Source: Qipengyuania qiaonensis (lineage in GTDB: Bacteria > Pseudomonadota > Alphaproteobacteria > Sphingomonadales > Sphingomonadaceae). From it: DNA of 64,000 bases. The notes beneath the pieces were generated by a model. The model was not told where the DNA came from and did no database searches. It worked only from the letters and a program-made list of their open reading frames with translations. Location of the stretch: contig NZ_JAIGNO010000003.1 of assembly GCF_019711515.1 (NCBI RefSeq), positions 186,001 to 250,000 of the forward strand. Direction: 5' to 3'. The position numbers and the translations under genes were made by a program. Positions within the stretch are counted from its first letter, which is position 1, and every line of letters begins with the position of its first letter. Shown piece after piece: positions 9,026 to 18,250 of the stretch.

Positions 9026-10741
9026 ATGATCAGAAAACTTTCCGCTTCGCTATTGGCCGTCGCTCTGGCCTCGTGCACCGCCAATGCACCGCTTTCGTCG
9101 ACGGCTTCGCAGGCGCAGTCGGCACCGGCAGGAGCCGTCTCGGCGGCAGACCCGCGGGCCCAGGCCGCAGGCGAAGAGATGCTCGCCCGCGGGGGGAGCG
9201 CGACCGATGCCGCCATCGCAGTGATGCTAGCACTCACCGTCGTCGAACCGCAAAGCTCGGGCATAGGCGGCGGCGGCTTCATGGTCCGCGGAGAGGCCGA
9301 TGGCACGGTCAGCACTTTCGACGGCCGGGAAACCGCCCCGGCCGGCGCGACGCCCGAATGGTTTCTCGACGAAAACGGCGAGGTTCCACCGTATATCGAA
9401 TCGGTTCGAAGCGGGCTTTCGGTCGGCGTACCGGGCAATATCGCGCTCGCGGCCAAGGCCCATGCGGCCCACGGCAAGCTGCCATGGGCGACGCTGTTCG
9501 GACCGGCCATCGATCTGGCACGGCAGGGGTTCGAGATAAATCCGCGCCTGCGCGGTTCGCTGGACTCGGCCAAGGACCGTTCCGCGCACTCGGCGGAAGC
9601 CCGCAGCATATTCTTCGACGCGGAGGGCAATCCTCTGCCCCTGGGCACAACGATCAAGAACGAGCGGCTGGCCAAGACATTCGAAGCGATTGCCAGTGCC
9701 GGCCCCGAGGCCTTCTATGCGGGGGACACCGCACAGGAGATAGCCGCCGCCGTGGCCGCCGATACGCCGCATTCCGGCGCCATGACCTATAACGACATTA
9801 CCTCTTACGAAGCGAAACAGCGCGACGCCATATGCGGGAGCTATCGCGACTATCGCATCTGCACCATGGGCCCCCCGACATCGGGCGGCGTCGCGGTGTT
9901 GCAGATCCTCGGCCAGCTGGAACGCTTCGATCTGGCGGCGCTTGGGCCGCGCAACCCGGTTGTCTGGCACCTCTTCGTCGAATCGCAGCGCCTCGCCTAT
10001 GCCGACCGCGAACTTTACCTTGCCGATGCGGATTTCGTGTCGGTTCCGGTGGCAGGGCTGCTCGCGCCCGATTACATCGCGACCCGCAGTCGGCTCATAG
10101 ACGAGGGCAACACGCTGACCGAGGCGGTGGCCGGCATTCCTGCCGGAGCATCCATGGCACTGTCCGATGGCGATGAACCCGAAGAGCACGGCACCTCCCA
10201 TTTCGCAGTCGTCGATGCCGACAACACGATGATCAGCTACACCTCGACCATCGAAGGCGCGTTCGGATCGGGCCTGATGGTCAATGGCTTTTTCCTGAAC
10301 AACGAGCTCACCGATTTCAGCCGCTCGCCCATGGTGGACGGCAAGCTCGTTGCCAACCGGGTCGAGGGCGGGAAGCGCCCGCGAAGCTCCATGTCGCCGA
10401 CGATTATCTGGGATCCGCAAGGCAAACCATTCCTCGCCGTCGGAGCCGCTGGCGGCGGCACCATCCCGGTGCAGACTGCACGCAGCATCATCGGCGCAAT
10501 CGACTTCGGCATGTCGGCGGAAGAAATACTCGGCCTGCCCTTCATCATGGCATTCGGCGATCGCGTCATGGTGGAACAAGGCACCTGGATGGAAGAGCAG
10601 ATGGCCGCGTTTCAGTCGCTCGGGCACAAAAACGTGTTCGCGCGCGAAGCCCCGGTCAAGGCAGGCGCCGTCTTGCACGACACAACGGGCTGGCACAGCG
10701 CGCGCGATCCGCGCCTGGTGGGCCAGATCGATACCCCCTGA
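9026..10741 (+). CDS. ggt: Gamma-glutamyltransferase, probable lipoprotein
   Basis: A 571-residue Ntn-hydrolase that cleaves glutathione and related gamma-glutamyl amides. The precursor self-cleaves before the catalytic threonine, here T390 in EEHGTSHFAVVD. Other family marks are SSGIGGGGFMV near 82, GPPTSGGVAVLQIL and GGGTIPVQTARSII. The N-terminus is a lipoprotein signal with VALASC, making C17 the likely lipidated residue, so the enzyme is probably anchored in the periplasm. It starts 10 bp after pyrD and may be cotranscribed with it. Confidence 0.92.
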   Translation: MIRKLSASLLAVALASCTANAPLSSTASQAQSAPAGAVSAADPRAQAAGEEMLARGGSATDAAIAVMLALTVVEPQSSGIGGGGFMVRGEADGTVSTFDGRETAPAGATPEWFLDENGEVPPYIESVRSGLSVGVPGNIALAAKAHAAHGKLPWATLFGPAIDLARQGFEINPRLRGSLDSAKDRSAHSAEARSIFFDAEGNPLPLGTTIKNERLAKTFEAIASAGPEAFYAGDTAQEIAAAVAADTPHSGAMTYNDITSYEAKQRDAICGSYRDYRICTMGPPTSGGVAVLQILGQLERFDLAALGPRNPVVWHLFVESQRLAYADRELYLADADFVSVPVAGLLAPDYIATRSRLIDEGNTLTEAVAGIPAGASMALSDGDEPEEHGTSHFAVVDADNTMISYTSTIEGAFGSGLMVNGFFLNNELTDFSRSPMVDGKLVANRVEGGKRPRSSMSPTIIWDPQGKPFLAVGAAGGGTIPVQTARSIIGAIDFGMSAEEILGLPFIMAFGDRVMVEQGTWMEEQMAAFQSLGHKNVFAREAPVKAGAVLHDTTGWHSARDPRLVGQIDTP

Positions 10742-10829
10742 CCCGTTGGCAGACCGGCTTGCCGTCATGCCGGAGGGCGCCTAAGTCCCCGCGCAGGGTA
10801 AAATAAAAGCGACTGTTGAGGAGCCTGCC

Positions 10830-12632
10830 GTGCTGTCGGATATCGATTCCGCCAACAATCTCGTCGAACTTTTCCTGAAGCGCGCGGACGAGAAGGGTGG
10901 CCTGCCTTTCCTCGGTGCGAAACGGGATGGGAGTTGGCAGACCATAAGCTGGCAAGTTGCGGCAGACCGTGTCTGCCTGCTGGCCGAAAGCCTCCGCCAG
11001 CTCGGTCTGAAGGATGGCGATCGGGTTTGCCTCGTGGCGGAAAACCGGCCCGAGTGGTGCATTGCCGACCTTGCGATCATGGCAGCGGGCTGCATCACGG
11101 TGCCCACCTACATCACCAATACGGAACGGGATCACGTCCATATCCTGGACAATTCGGGCGCCAAGGCGGTAATCGTTTCGACCGAAAAACTGCTGAAACC
11201 GCTACACGGTGCTTTGCAGGCCACGGGCGTGGCCGAACATGTGATCGGCATCGACGACCTGCATCGACAGCAATCGGGCAGCTTCTCCTTCCACAAATGG
11301 GACCGCATGCTCGAAGGCGACGCCGACGCTGCGCGCAAGGCGGTGCAAGAGCGGATTGCGGGAATCGGCCGCGGCGACACTGCTTGCATCATCTACACCA
11401 GCGGTACGGGCGGGGCTCCACGCGGGGTGTTGCAGCACCATGGCGCAATCCTGTGCAATGTCGCCGGGGCCGCCGAAATCCTGATGGAGGATTTCGGCAT
11501 CGCGCAGGACGAGCGCTTCCTCTCCTTCCTCCCGCTGAGCCACGCCTACGAACATACCGGCGGCCAGTTCCTCCCCATCGGCGTGGGAGCGCAGATCTAT
11601 TATTCGGAAGGCCTCGAAAAGCTCGCCAGCAATATCGAGGAAACCCGCCCGACCATCATGGTCGTCGTTCCGCGCCTGTTCGAGGTGCTGCGCGCGCGCA
11701 TCATGAAACAGGTGCAGAAGCAGGGCGGGCTTGCCGAGAAGCTCATGAATACCGCTCTGGAAGTGGGCGAGCGGCGCGCCGCGGGCGAGCAGAAGTTCGG
11801 CGACGGGGTAAAGGATTTCGCTGTCGGCCGGTTGCTCAAGCCCAAGATCCGCAAGCGTTTCGGCGGACGGATCAAGGCGATGGTGTCGGGCGGGGCGCCG
11901 CTCAACCCCGAAGTCGGAATCTTTTTCGAAGCGATGGGGCTGACCATGCTGCAAGGTTATGGACAGACCGAAGCCGGCCCGGTCATCAGTTGTAACCGCC
12001 CGGCAGCGGGCATCGCCATGCATTCGGTCGGCCCGGCCATGCGCGGGGTAGAGATCAGGATTGCCGAGGACGGCGAGATTCTCTGCCGCGGCGAGCTCGT
12101 GATGCATGGCTACTGGCAGAACGAGGGCGAAACGGCGCGCGCGATCCAGGATGGCTGGCTGCACACCGGCGATATCGGCCATCTCGACGAAAAAGGCCGC
12201 ATCGTGATCACGGACCGCAAGAAGGACATGATCGTCAACGACAAAGGCGACAATATCGCGCCGCAAAAGGTCGAAGGCATGCTGACATTGCAGCCCGAGA
12301 TCGGCCAGGCAATGGTTGCCGGCGACAGGAAGCCCTATGTCGTTGGCCTGATCGTCCCGGATGCCGAATGGACGCTCGAATGGTGCCGCGAGCAGGGCAA
12401 GCAGTTCGACTGCAAGCAAGTGCAGGAACTGCCGGAGTACCGCAGCGCCGTGCGCGCGGCGGTCGATCGGGTGAACAAGGATCTGTCGGTAGTCGAGAAA
12501 GTCCGTCAGTTCGCCTTCGCGGACGAGCCCTTCACCATCGAGAACGAGGAAATGACGCCCTCGATGAAAATCCGCCGCCACAAAATCAAGGAACGCTATG
12601 GCGAACGGATGGAAAAGCTTTACCGATCCTAG
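10830..12632 (+). CDS. AMP-dependent long-chain fatty acyl-CoA synthetase
   Basis: A 600-residue member of the ANL adenylating superfamily, of the long-chain acyl-CoA synthetase type. It shows the P-loop-like YTSGTGGAPRG (189-199; most relatives have TTG), the GYGQTEAGPVIS motif, and TGDIGHLDEKGRIVITDRKK with the hinge. It should activate fatty acids to acyl-CoA through acyl-AMP. The start is GTG at 10830 with TGAGGAG six bases upstream. Its TAG stop shares bases with the stop of the convergent antiporter gene. Confidence 0.9.
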   Translation: MLSDIDSANNLVELFLKRADEKGGLPFLGAKRDGSWQTISWQVAADRVCLLAESLRQLGLKDGDRVCLVAENRPEWCIADLAIMAAGCITVPTYITNTERDHVHILDNSGAKAVIVSTEKLLKPLHGALQATGVAEHVIGIDDLHRQQSGSFSFHKWDRMLEGDADAARKAVQERIAGIGRGDTACIIYTSGTGGAPRGVLQHHGAILCNVAGAAEILMEDFGIAQDERFLSFLPLSHAYEHTGGQFLPIGVGAQIYYSEGLEKLASNIEETRPTIMVVVPRLFEVLRARIMKQVQKQGGLAEKLMNTALEVGERRAAGEQKFGDGVKDFAVGRLLKPKIRKRFGGRIKAMVSGGAPLNPEVGIFFEAMGLTMLQGYGQTEAGPVISCNRPAAGIAMHSVGPAMRGVEIRIAEDGEILCRGELVMHGYWQNEGETARAIQDGWLHTGDIGHLDEKGRIVITDRKKDMIVNDKGDNIAPQKVEGMLTLQPEIGQAMVAGDRKPYVVGLIVPDAEWTLEWCREQGKQFDCKQVQELPEYRSAVRAAVDRVNKDLSVVEKVRQFAFADEPFTIENEEMTPSMKIRRHKIKERYGERMEKLYRS

Positions 12633-13738
12633 GGCACTATGGTGGTGAACAGATAGGTCGCGAAGATCACCAGATGGATTACGCCCTGCACGACGGTTGT
12701 GCGGCCGCGCGACAGGGTCAATGTCGCAACCAGCAGGGTCAGCGCCAGTAGCACGGCAGAGCGCATCGACAGCCCCAGTTCCAGATCGAGCCCCAGCATC
12801 AGCGCAACCACCGCGACCGATGGGATCGTAAGTCCGATGGTCGCCAACGCAGAGCCAATCGCCAGGTTCAAGCTCGTCTGCACACGATTGGCCCGCGCAG
12901 CGCGCAATGCCGCAAAACCTTCGGGCGCAAGGACCAGTCCCGCGATAATGATCCCGACCAGCGCCCGGGGCAGGCCTGCCGAAGCCACGGCGCCCTCGAT
13001 CGTCGGCGACAGGTTCTTCGCCAGGAAGACCACGCCGACCAGTGCGACCAACAGAGCGCCGCCGGCAGCGATCGCCTTGCGCCGGGTGACCATTTCCTCA
13101 TGCGCGTGATCGTTGGCTTCTTCGAGGTTGTGGAGGAAGTGATCTCTGTGCCGGATCGTCTGCGCCACAACGAAAGTGGCATAGATCAGTAGCGAGACCA
13201 CGGCGACGAACACGAGTTGCTTGGGCGAATAGAAAGCCCCCGGAGCACTTGTGGTGAAATTGGGCAGCACCAGCGTGAGCACGGACAGCGTCGCAAGCAT
13301 GGCCAGCCCGGCGCTCACCCCGGACTGGGTGTAGCTTTGCTCGTGATGGATTCTCCCCCCGGCCAAGAGACAGATCCCGACGATACCGTTGATGGTAATC
13401 ATGATCGCAGCGATCAGCGTATCGCGAGCCAAGGCCTGAGCCTGCGCGCCTTCGCCAAGCATGATCGAGACGATGAGCGACACTTCGATCACCGTGACTG
13501 CGACGGCCAGAACCAGCGTCCCGAAAGGTTCGCCCAGATAGTGAGCGAGGATTTCGGCGTGATAGACCGCCGCCATGATCGCGGCGCCGAGCAGCAGGCC
13601 GAGAATCAGCGCCATGCCTATCCCGCCGGGCTTTCCGGCACCGATGGCAACGACCGAGAGGACGGGCGCAATCACCGCCCACAGCGTCAGGCCGAACGGT
13701 CGAAAGCCGGGCTTCGCGGAAGCAGGTGCAGGAGTCAT
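12629..13738 (-). CDS. Ca2+/H+ antiporter family membrane protein
   Basis: A 369-residue polytopic membrane protein with about ten to eleven hydrophobic helices and two cation-exchanger repeats. The repeat signatures are VIEVSLIVSIMLGEG in the first half and VLAPEGFAALRAARANRVQTSLNLAIGSALATIGLT in the second, arranged as in ChaA/CAX exchangers; the second repeat is described here in parts: VLAPEGFAALRA then ALATIGLTIPSV. A His- and acid-rich cytoplasmic loop (NLEEANDHAHEE) lies between the halves. ATG at 13738 is preferred to GTG at 13765. The exact ion is inferred from the family. Confidence 0.87.
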   Translation of the reverse strand: MTPAPASAKPGFRPFGLTLWAVIAPVLSVVAIGAGKPGGIGMALILGLLLGAAIMAAVYHAEILAHYLGEPFGTLVLAVAVTVIEVSLIVSIMLGEGAQAQALARDTLIAAIMITINGIVGICLLAGGRIHHEQSYTQSGVSAGLAMLATLSVLTLVLPNFTTSAPGAFYSPKQLVFVAVVSLLIYATFVVAQTIRHRDHFLHNLEEANDHAHEEMVTRRKAIAAGGALLVALVGVVFLAKNLSPTIEGAVASAGLPRALVGIIIAGLVLAPEGFAALRAARANRVQTSLNLAIGSALATIGLTIPSVAVVALMLGLDLELGLSMRSAVLLALTLLVATLTLSRGRTTVVQGVIHLVIFATYLFTTIVP

Positions 13739-13784
13739 TGCTGCGCAAGCTAGCGGCTTAAGCACCTGGGCGAAAGCGCGATGG

Positions 13785-14312
13785 TCAGGCGGCCACTTCT
13801 TCGATGAATTCCGGGTAGAAGCTCGGCGCGCGGTCGCTCCAGCCCGGGGCTGTTGCGGCCGCCTCGCTAAGGCTCTGAAGCAGCATCTTGCGACGCTCGG
13901 GCCGGATTTGGGGCAGGGCCGCGGCGGCGCAGAAGGCGCTGGGCAGCCAGGGCCGCGCTTCGGCGGAAATGAGGCGCTCGTAGAGGAAACGGAACGCGGA
14001 GAAACTGTCGATCCGCTCTTGTGCGAGGTCGAAAGCCGCGACGCGGGTCAGCTTGCCGACGAAACCCTCGATGCCGTCGAACCCCGACTCTTCGGGGATC
14101 GACTGCCGCAGTGCCTTCAATTCCTGGTAGGCGACGTACTGGCTGCGAATCGCGGCATTCTCGCCGGCATTGCGGCCCCAGATGCGGAAGGCGTCGCACC
14201 GGCCGAGTCCGATGTCGAGGCTGCGGCGGATATAGCGCTGTTCGGCGGCGGTAAAATTGGCAAATTCGCGCATTTCGGCGATGGTCAAAGATGCGGTACC
14301 CGTGACGGCCAT
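13785..14312 (-). CDS. Conserved-looking hypothetical protein
   Basis: A 175-residue soluble, mostly helical protein beginning MAVTGTASLTIAEMREFANF. I do not recognise a family. It has no signal peptide, membrane segment or cysteine cluster. ATG at 14312 has AGGGGAG eight bases upstream. It sits 46 bp before the antiporter start on the same strand and 76 bp after the acetyltransferase-like gene, so it may be the tail of the merC-thiSG-GNAT group or a separate unit. Confidence 0.7.
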   Translation of the reverse strand: MAVTGTASLTIAEMREFANFTAAEQRYIRRSLDIGLGRCDAFRIWGRNAGENAAIRSQYVAYQELKALRQSIPEESGFDGIEGFVGKLTRVAAFDLAQERIDSFSAFRFLYERLISAEARPWLPSAFCAAAALPQIRPERRKMLLQSLSEAAATAPGWSDRAPSFYPEFIEEVAA

Positions 14313-14388
14313 GACGGCACTCCCCTGTTGCAAGCCCCTGTTGCAAGGCGGAGTTTCGCCCAAGATGGTTAACAAGCTGTGTGCCGCG

Positions 14389-14685
14389 CTAGATTTCTAC
14401 CACATCGCGCCAATCCTCGTGGCGCAGGGCCTGTGCCTTGAAGAACGGGCAGAGCGGAATGATCTTCACGCCGGTGGCGCGGGCATCCTCGACCACGCGC
14501 AAGGCGAGCGCCTGGCCGACCCCCTGACCGCGCAGCGAATCGGGCACGCCGGTGTGATCCACGATGATGCGCGTCGGGCTGACCTTGGAGAAAGTCAGTT
14601 CCGCCTCCTCGCCACCGTCGGCAGACCGGTAGACGTAGCGCCCCTTGGTTTCCCCGTCTTCACGGGTGATTTCCATATCGGCCAC
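14389..14685 (-). CDS. GNAT-like N-acetyltransferase (YjdJ/Gtl1 type)
   Basis: A 98-residue single-domain protein of the small GCN5-related family. It contains VDHTGVPDSLRGQGVGQALA, in which RGQGVG is the acetyl-CoA pyrophosphate loop, and ends with IIPLCPFFKAQALRH, typical of this short subfamily. The substrate is unknown. GTG at 14685 has AGAGGAG eight bases upstream and is favoured over the ATG three codons later. It follows thiSG by 20 bp on the same strand, suggesting one operon. Confidence 0.85.
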   Translation of the reverse strand: MADMEITREDGETKGRYVYRSADGGEEAELTFSKVSPTRIIVDHTGVPDSLRGQGVGQALALRVVEDARATGVKIIPLCPFFKAQALRHEDWRDVVEI

Positions 14686-14705
14686 GACGCGCTCTCCTCT
14701 TCGTG

Positions 14706-15677
14706 CTAGATCAATCCGGCCAGCGGGCTGCTCGGATCGGCGTATTTGCGCGTCGCCATGCGTCCGGCAAGATAGGCGTCGCGCCCCGCCTCCACCGCCA
14801 GCTTCATCGCGCGGGCCATGCGGATCGGGTCCTTCGCTTCGGCGATGGCGGTATTCATCAGCACACCGTCGCAGCCCAGTTCCATGGCGACAGCCGCATC
14901 CGAGGCGGTCCCGACACCGGCATCGACCAGCACCGGCACGCCTGCGCCTTCCTTGATCAGACGAATCGTCACGCGGTTCTGGATGCCCAGCCCCGAGCCG
15001 ATCGGCGCGCCAAGCGGCATGATCGCGACGGCGCCCGCATCTTCCAACTGCTTCGCCGCGATCGGATCGTCGACGCAATAGACCATCGGCAGGAAGCCTT
15101 CCCTGGCCAGCGTCTCGGTCGCCACCAGCGTTTCGCGCATGTCGGGATAGAGCGTGCGCGCTTCGCCCAGCACTTCCAGTTTCACCAGAGCCCAGCCGCC
15201 GGCTTCGCGCGCCAGGCGCAGGGTGCGAATCGCTTCGTCGGCGGTGAAGCAACCGGCGGTATTGGGCAGATAGGTGATCTTCTTCGGATCGATATAGTCG
15301 GTCAGCATCGGCGCCTTGGGATCGCTGACATTCACGCGGCGCACGGCCACGGTGACGATTTCTGCGCCCGAAGCCTCGAGCGCGGCGGCGTTCTGTTCGA
15401 AATCCTTGTACTTTCCGGTGCCGACGATCAGGCGGCTCCCGAACGTGCGCCCGGCAACCGTCCAGATGTCGTCTTCCTGCCCGCCGCCTACGAAATGCAC
15501 GATCTCCAGCGTATCGCCGTCCGCGATGGAATGTGCGGCCAGTTCGCTGCGGGGCGCAATCGTGCCATTGTGTTCGACCGCAACCTTGGCTGGATCGAGG
15601 TCGAGCTCGCGCACGAGGTCGGCGATGGTGGCGGCGGCAGTGCGGCGGGTCTCGCCATTGACGGTCAGGGCAATCAT
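14706..15677 (-). CDS. thiG: ThiS-ThiG fusion: sulfur carrier plus thiazole synthase
   Basis: A 323-residue fusion. Residues 1 to about 66 are a ubiquitin-like ThiS domain ending in the Gly-Gly region of [12 protein letters not shown]. The rest is ThiG, with [11 protein letters not shown], the Schiff-base region [11 protein letters not shown], and [17 protein letters not shown]. ThiG builds the thiazole phosphate of thiamine from deoxyxylulose phosphate, dehydroglycine and sulfur carried on ThiS. In the fusion the carrier C-terminus is not free, which raises the question of how thiocarboxylate forms. No other thiamine gene and no TPP riboswitch is visible nearby. Confidence 0.93.
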   Translation of the reverse strand: MIALTVNGETRRTAAATIADLVRELDLDPAKVAVEHNGTIAPRSELAAHSIADGDTLEIVHFVGGGQEDDIWTVAGRTFGSRLIVGTGKYKDFEQNAAALEASGAEIVTVAVRRVNVSDPKAPMLTDYIDPKKITYLPNTAGCFTADEAIRTLRLAREAGGWALVKLEVLGEARTLYPDMRETLVATETLAREGFLPMVYCVDDPIAAKQLEDAGAVAIMPLGAPIGSGLGIQNRVTIRLIKEGAGVPVLVDAGVGTASDAAVAMELGCDGVLMNTAIAEAKDPIRMARAMKLAVEAGRDAYLAGRMATRKYADPSSPLAGLI

Positions 15678-15687
15678 GCGGCCCGAC

Positions 15688-16092
15688 TTAGTCCCCGCAG
15701 CGCTCCTTGCAAGCGGCGGAATGCACATGGCGCAGGTTAAGGATGTGACCGAGCGACACCAGGGCGACGCCGATGATGGTCAGAATGGCTTCCTCGAACC
15801 CATGCGGGACAGCCAGTGCACCGCCCATGAAGGTCAGACCGGTCATGGCGACGACGAAAGGGGCCGCGACGCGGTGGCGCATCGCCCCCCAGCCGATCGC
15901 GACGCCCGCAATGAGCGTCGCCACGACAAGGCCGACCCGGTGGATATCGGGATGGAGGAACAACTCGCCACCGAGGCCGAGGCCCGACACCAGGACGATC
16001 GACAACAGACAATGCACCGCGCAGGCACCGGACAGGAATATTCCCGCACGGTCCAGCTTCCGACGAATCGGCGAGATAGCGCGTTGCAACAT
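15688..16092 (-). CDS. MerC-domain membrane protein
   Basis: A 134-residue protein with four predicted hydrophobic helices and the MerC family cysteine pair in the first one ([12 protein letters not shown]24 and C28). A short cysteine- and histidine-containing tail follows ([11 protein letters not shown]). True MerC moves mercury, but chromosomal MerC-domain proteins without mer genes probably handle another metal. A palindrome resembling a Zur site lies 13 to 29 bases upstream of the ATG, which hints at zinc. The stop is 10 bp before the thiSG start. Confidence 0.85.
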   Translation of the reverse strand: MLQRAISPIRRKLDRAGIFLSGACAVHCLLSIVLVSGLGLGGELFLHPDIHRVGLVVATLIAGVAIGWGAMRHRVAAPFVVAMTGLTFMGGALAVPHGFEEAILTIIGVALVSLGHILNLRHVHSAACKERCGD

Positions 16093-16104
16093 GACTCGGC
16101 AGTT

Positions 16105-16121
16105 ATGTTATGGTGTAACGT
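16105..16121. promoter_or_regulatory. Zur-like palindromic operator
   Basis: The sequence ATGTTATGGTGTAACGT contains GTTA and TAAC half-sites around a five-base centre and is close to the GTTATNNTATAAC pattern known for Zur in Gram-negative bacteria. It sits immediately upstream of the MerC-domain gene and points away from ctaA, whose start is 115 bp to the right. The zinc link is an inference from pattern and position. Confidence 0.5.
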
Positions 16122-16235
16122 GTTTCAAGCGAAACCGTGTCTATGCCGCTTCGTTCCGGCGATTGCAGGAACCGGCATACCGCTTTCCGGATTTGCTCTT
16201 GCGCTGCGCGCAAGTGGGAACCAGAGACGCGAGCC

Positions 16236-17261
16236 ATGTCCAAGAATAGCATGCAGGTCCGCCCGGTTGCGCTCGCCAACTGGCTTTTAGTGGTCGCCGC
16301 CATGGTTGTCCTGATGGTCGCGGTAGGCGGTATCACCCGCCTGACCGAGAGCGGGCTTTCGATCACCCAGTGGAAGCCCATAACCGGAGCGATCCCACCG
16401 CTTACCGAGAGCGCGTGGCAGGCCGAGTTCGATCTCTACAAGGCCACCGGAGAATACCAGAACGTCACCGGCCCCGCGGGCATGGACCTCACCGCCTTCA
16501 AGTTCATCTTCTTCTGGGAATGGCTCCATCGGCTGCTGGGGCGTCTGATCGGGCTGGCGTTCGCGCTTCCGCTGGTGTGGTTCTGGGTCAGGGGTGCCAT
16601 CCCCGCCGGATACAAGCCGCGACTTGTTGCCTTGCTGGCGCTCGGCGGGCTGCAGGGCGTGTTCGGCTGGTTCATGGTGAAGAGCGGCCTCGCCGGGACG
16701 ATGACCGATGTGAGCCATTTCTGGCTTTCGATCCATTTGCTGACCGCGTTCCTTACCCTTGGCGGTCTGGTCTGGACGGCGTTGGACCTCAGGCGCCGGG
16801 CGGCGGGCCAGAAACGGGCTGCGCGCTGGACGCTTGCCGCAAGCTGGGTGGGTGCGATCCTCTTCGTGCAGCTATTGCTGGGCGCTTGGGTGGCCGGGCT
16901 CAATGCCGGGCTGGCATCGGACACATGGCCACTGATGCAGGGCCGCTTCATGCCCGAATTCGATGGCGCGCACGGCGTCTTCTGGGCCATGACCCACGAT
17001 CCCTTCCTGATCCATTTCCTCCATCGCTGGTGGGCCTGGATCGCGGTCATTGCACTCATAGTGCTGGCCCGCCGGGTCAAGCCGCTCGAACGCAAGGCAT
17101 CGGTGGCGATCCAGATGACCTTGGGAACGCAGATCCTGCTGGGCATTGCGACGGTTTGGACCGGCGTCGCCCTGTGGGTGGCGGTGGCGCATCAGGTGGT
17201 GGGGGCACTGCTGGTGGCGAGCTTTGCATGGGGCGCGCATATATTGGGCCGCCGGACGTGA
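16236..17261 (+). CDS. ctaA: Heme A synthase (COX15/CtaA type 2)
   Basis: A 341-residue integral membrane protein with about eight transmembrane helices in two homologous halves. It oxidises the C8 methyl of heme O to make heme A for cytochrome aa3 oxidase. It carries the family start motif GGITRLTESGLSITQWKPITG, here noted as GGITRLTESGLSIT, plus FIFFWEWLHRLLGR and the paired histidines in HFLHRWWAW and VAHQVVGA that bind heme. ATG at 16236 is chosen because the membrane helix and the ITRLTESG motif follow at normal spacing. Its TGA overlaps the cutA GTG. Confidence 0.95.
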   Translation: MSKNSMQVRPVALANWLLVVAAMVVLMVAVGGITRLTESGLSITQWKPITGAIPPLTESAWQAEFDLYKATGEYQNVTGPAGMDLTAFKFIFFWEWLHRLLGRLIGLAFALPLVWFWVRGAIPAGYKPRLVALLALGGLQGVFGWFMVKSGLAGTMTDVSHFWLSIHLLTAFLTLGGLVWTALDLRRRAAGQKRAARWTLAASWVGAILFVQLLLGAWVAGLNAGLASDTWPLMQGRFMPEFDGAHGVFWAMTHDPFLIHFLHRWWAWIAVIALIVLARRVKPLERKASVAIQMTLGTQILLGIATVWTGVALWVAVAHQVVGALLVASFAWGAHILGRRT

Positions 17262-17563
17262 CCGCCCTGATCTACTGCCCGTTTCCCGATGCGGCTTGCG
17301 CCGAACGGATCGGTCGGGTCCTGGTCGAGGAAGGTCTCATCGCCTGCATCAATATCGGCGGGCCAATCCGCGCGATATTTTCATGGGACGGCGCAATCGG
17401 CGAGGGCGAGGAGATTCCAGGACTTCTCAAGACATCGGCCGCAAAGCTCGATCACGCTGTTGCACGCCTCGAACAACTGCACCCTTACGATTCCCCGGCC
17501 ATTCTGGGTTGGCGCTGCGAGGCGGCAGGCGCGGCCACCCGGGAATGGCTCGGCGCCCTGTAG
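17258..17563 (+). CDS. cutA: CutA divalent-cation tolerance family protein
   Basis: A 101-residue CutA1-type trimeric protein. The family pattern is clear: an ALIYCPFPD start, AERIGRVLVEEGLIACINI, then IFSWDGAIGEGEEIPGLLKT and YDSPAILGW. CutA was linked to copper tolerance but its true role is unclear. The start is GTG at 17258 and overlaps the ctaA stop (GTGA), so the two are probably cotranscribed; that fits a shared link to copper-dependent oxidase biology, although this is only inference. Confidence 0.92.
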   Translation: MTALIYCPFPDAACAERIGRVLVEEGLIACINIGGPIRAIFSWDGAIGEGEEIPGLLKTSAAKLDHAVARLEQLHPYDSPAILGWRCEAAGAATREWLGAL

Positions 17564-17770
17564 CGCGAAGACGGGGCATTTCCGCCATTCACGTTTCGCA
17601 GATTGTGTTGGGGTTTTATTTTACCCCATGGGAAGGCCGCGGAATTGCTTGACTAATCGCCGGTCTGCAGCCATTTGGCGCGCGCTTCGCGGGTCCGTGC
17701 ACATGGATTCGCCGATTGGCGCCGCCGCCTCGCAAGGGCGCGGCACGAACACTAGGAACGGAAACCAGCC

Positions 17771-18250
17771 ATGAAGGCTCTTACGAAGGCCACCCGGTCG
17801 ATCAAGCCGGCCGAGGTCGAAAAGAAGTGGCACATCATCGACGCCGAAGGTCTCATCGTCGGTCGTGTCGCCGCGATCATCGCCAACCACCTGCGCGGCA
17901 AGCACAAGCCGAGCTACACCCCGCATGTCGATTGCGGCGACCATGTCGTCGTCGTCAATGCCGACAAGGTGAAGTTCACCGGCAAGAAGATGAACGACAA
18001 GGTGTACTACAAGCACACCGGCCATCCGGGCGGCATCAAGGAAACCACCCCGGCCAAGGTGCTGGAAGGCAAGTTCCCGGAGCGCGTCCTCGAAAAGGCT
18101 GTCGAGCGTATGATTCCGCGCGGCCCGCTGGGCCGTGCCCAGATGCGCGCGCTCCACGTATTCGCCGGCACCGAGCATCCCTATGACGGCCAGAAGCCCG
18201 AGAAGCTCGATGTTGCCTCGATGAACCGCAAGAACAAGGTTGTCGCGTAA
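17771..18250 (+). CDS. rplM: Large ribosomal subunit protein L13 (uL13)
   Basis: A 159-residue L13 of normal bacterial length. It contains [20 protein letters not shown] at the start and the [16 protein letters not shown] region conserved in the family. L13 is an early assembly protein of the 50S subunit. The gene is preceded by a 207-bp leader with a GGGGT/ACCCC hairpin at 17610-17627, and by CTTGAC-type promoter-like sequence near 17646. Its TAA stop overlaps the rpsI ATG by one base. Confidence 0.98.
   Translation: MKALTKATRSIKPAEVEKKWHIIDAEGLIVGRVAAIIANHLRGKHKPSYTPHVDCGDHVVVVNADKVKFTGKKMNDKVYYKHTGHPGGIKETTPAKVLEGKFPERVLEKAVERMIPRGPLGRAQMRALHVFAGTEHPYDGQKPEKLDVASMNRKNKVVA

Noticed and set aside
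7849-9675. 608-codon open frame antisense to pyrD and ggt
   Set aside because: GC-rich codon bias creates long shadow frames. Its product is rich in Arg, Ala and Ser with no family motif, while the plus-strand genes are unmistakable. The same applies to frames antisense to sufB (4877-6604), the acyl-CoA synthetase (11202-12581) and the LytS kinase (22632-24356).
15678-16235. TPP riboswitch upstream of thiSG
   Set aside because: Only 10 bp separate the MerC-domain stop from the thiSG start and no THI-box-like CTGAGA structure is visible upstream of the MerC-domain gene either.
10795-17627. Shared A/T-rich 13-mer GGGTAAAATAAAA at 10796 and, reversed, near 17611
   Set aside because: Both lie in intergenic DNA but have no common structure; one is half of a small hairpin and the other is not. 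Two copies are not enough to claim an element.
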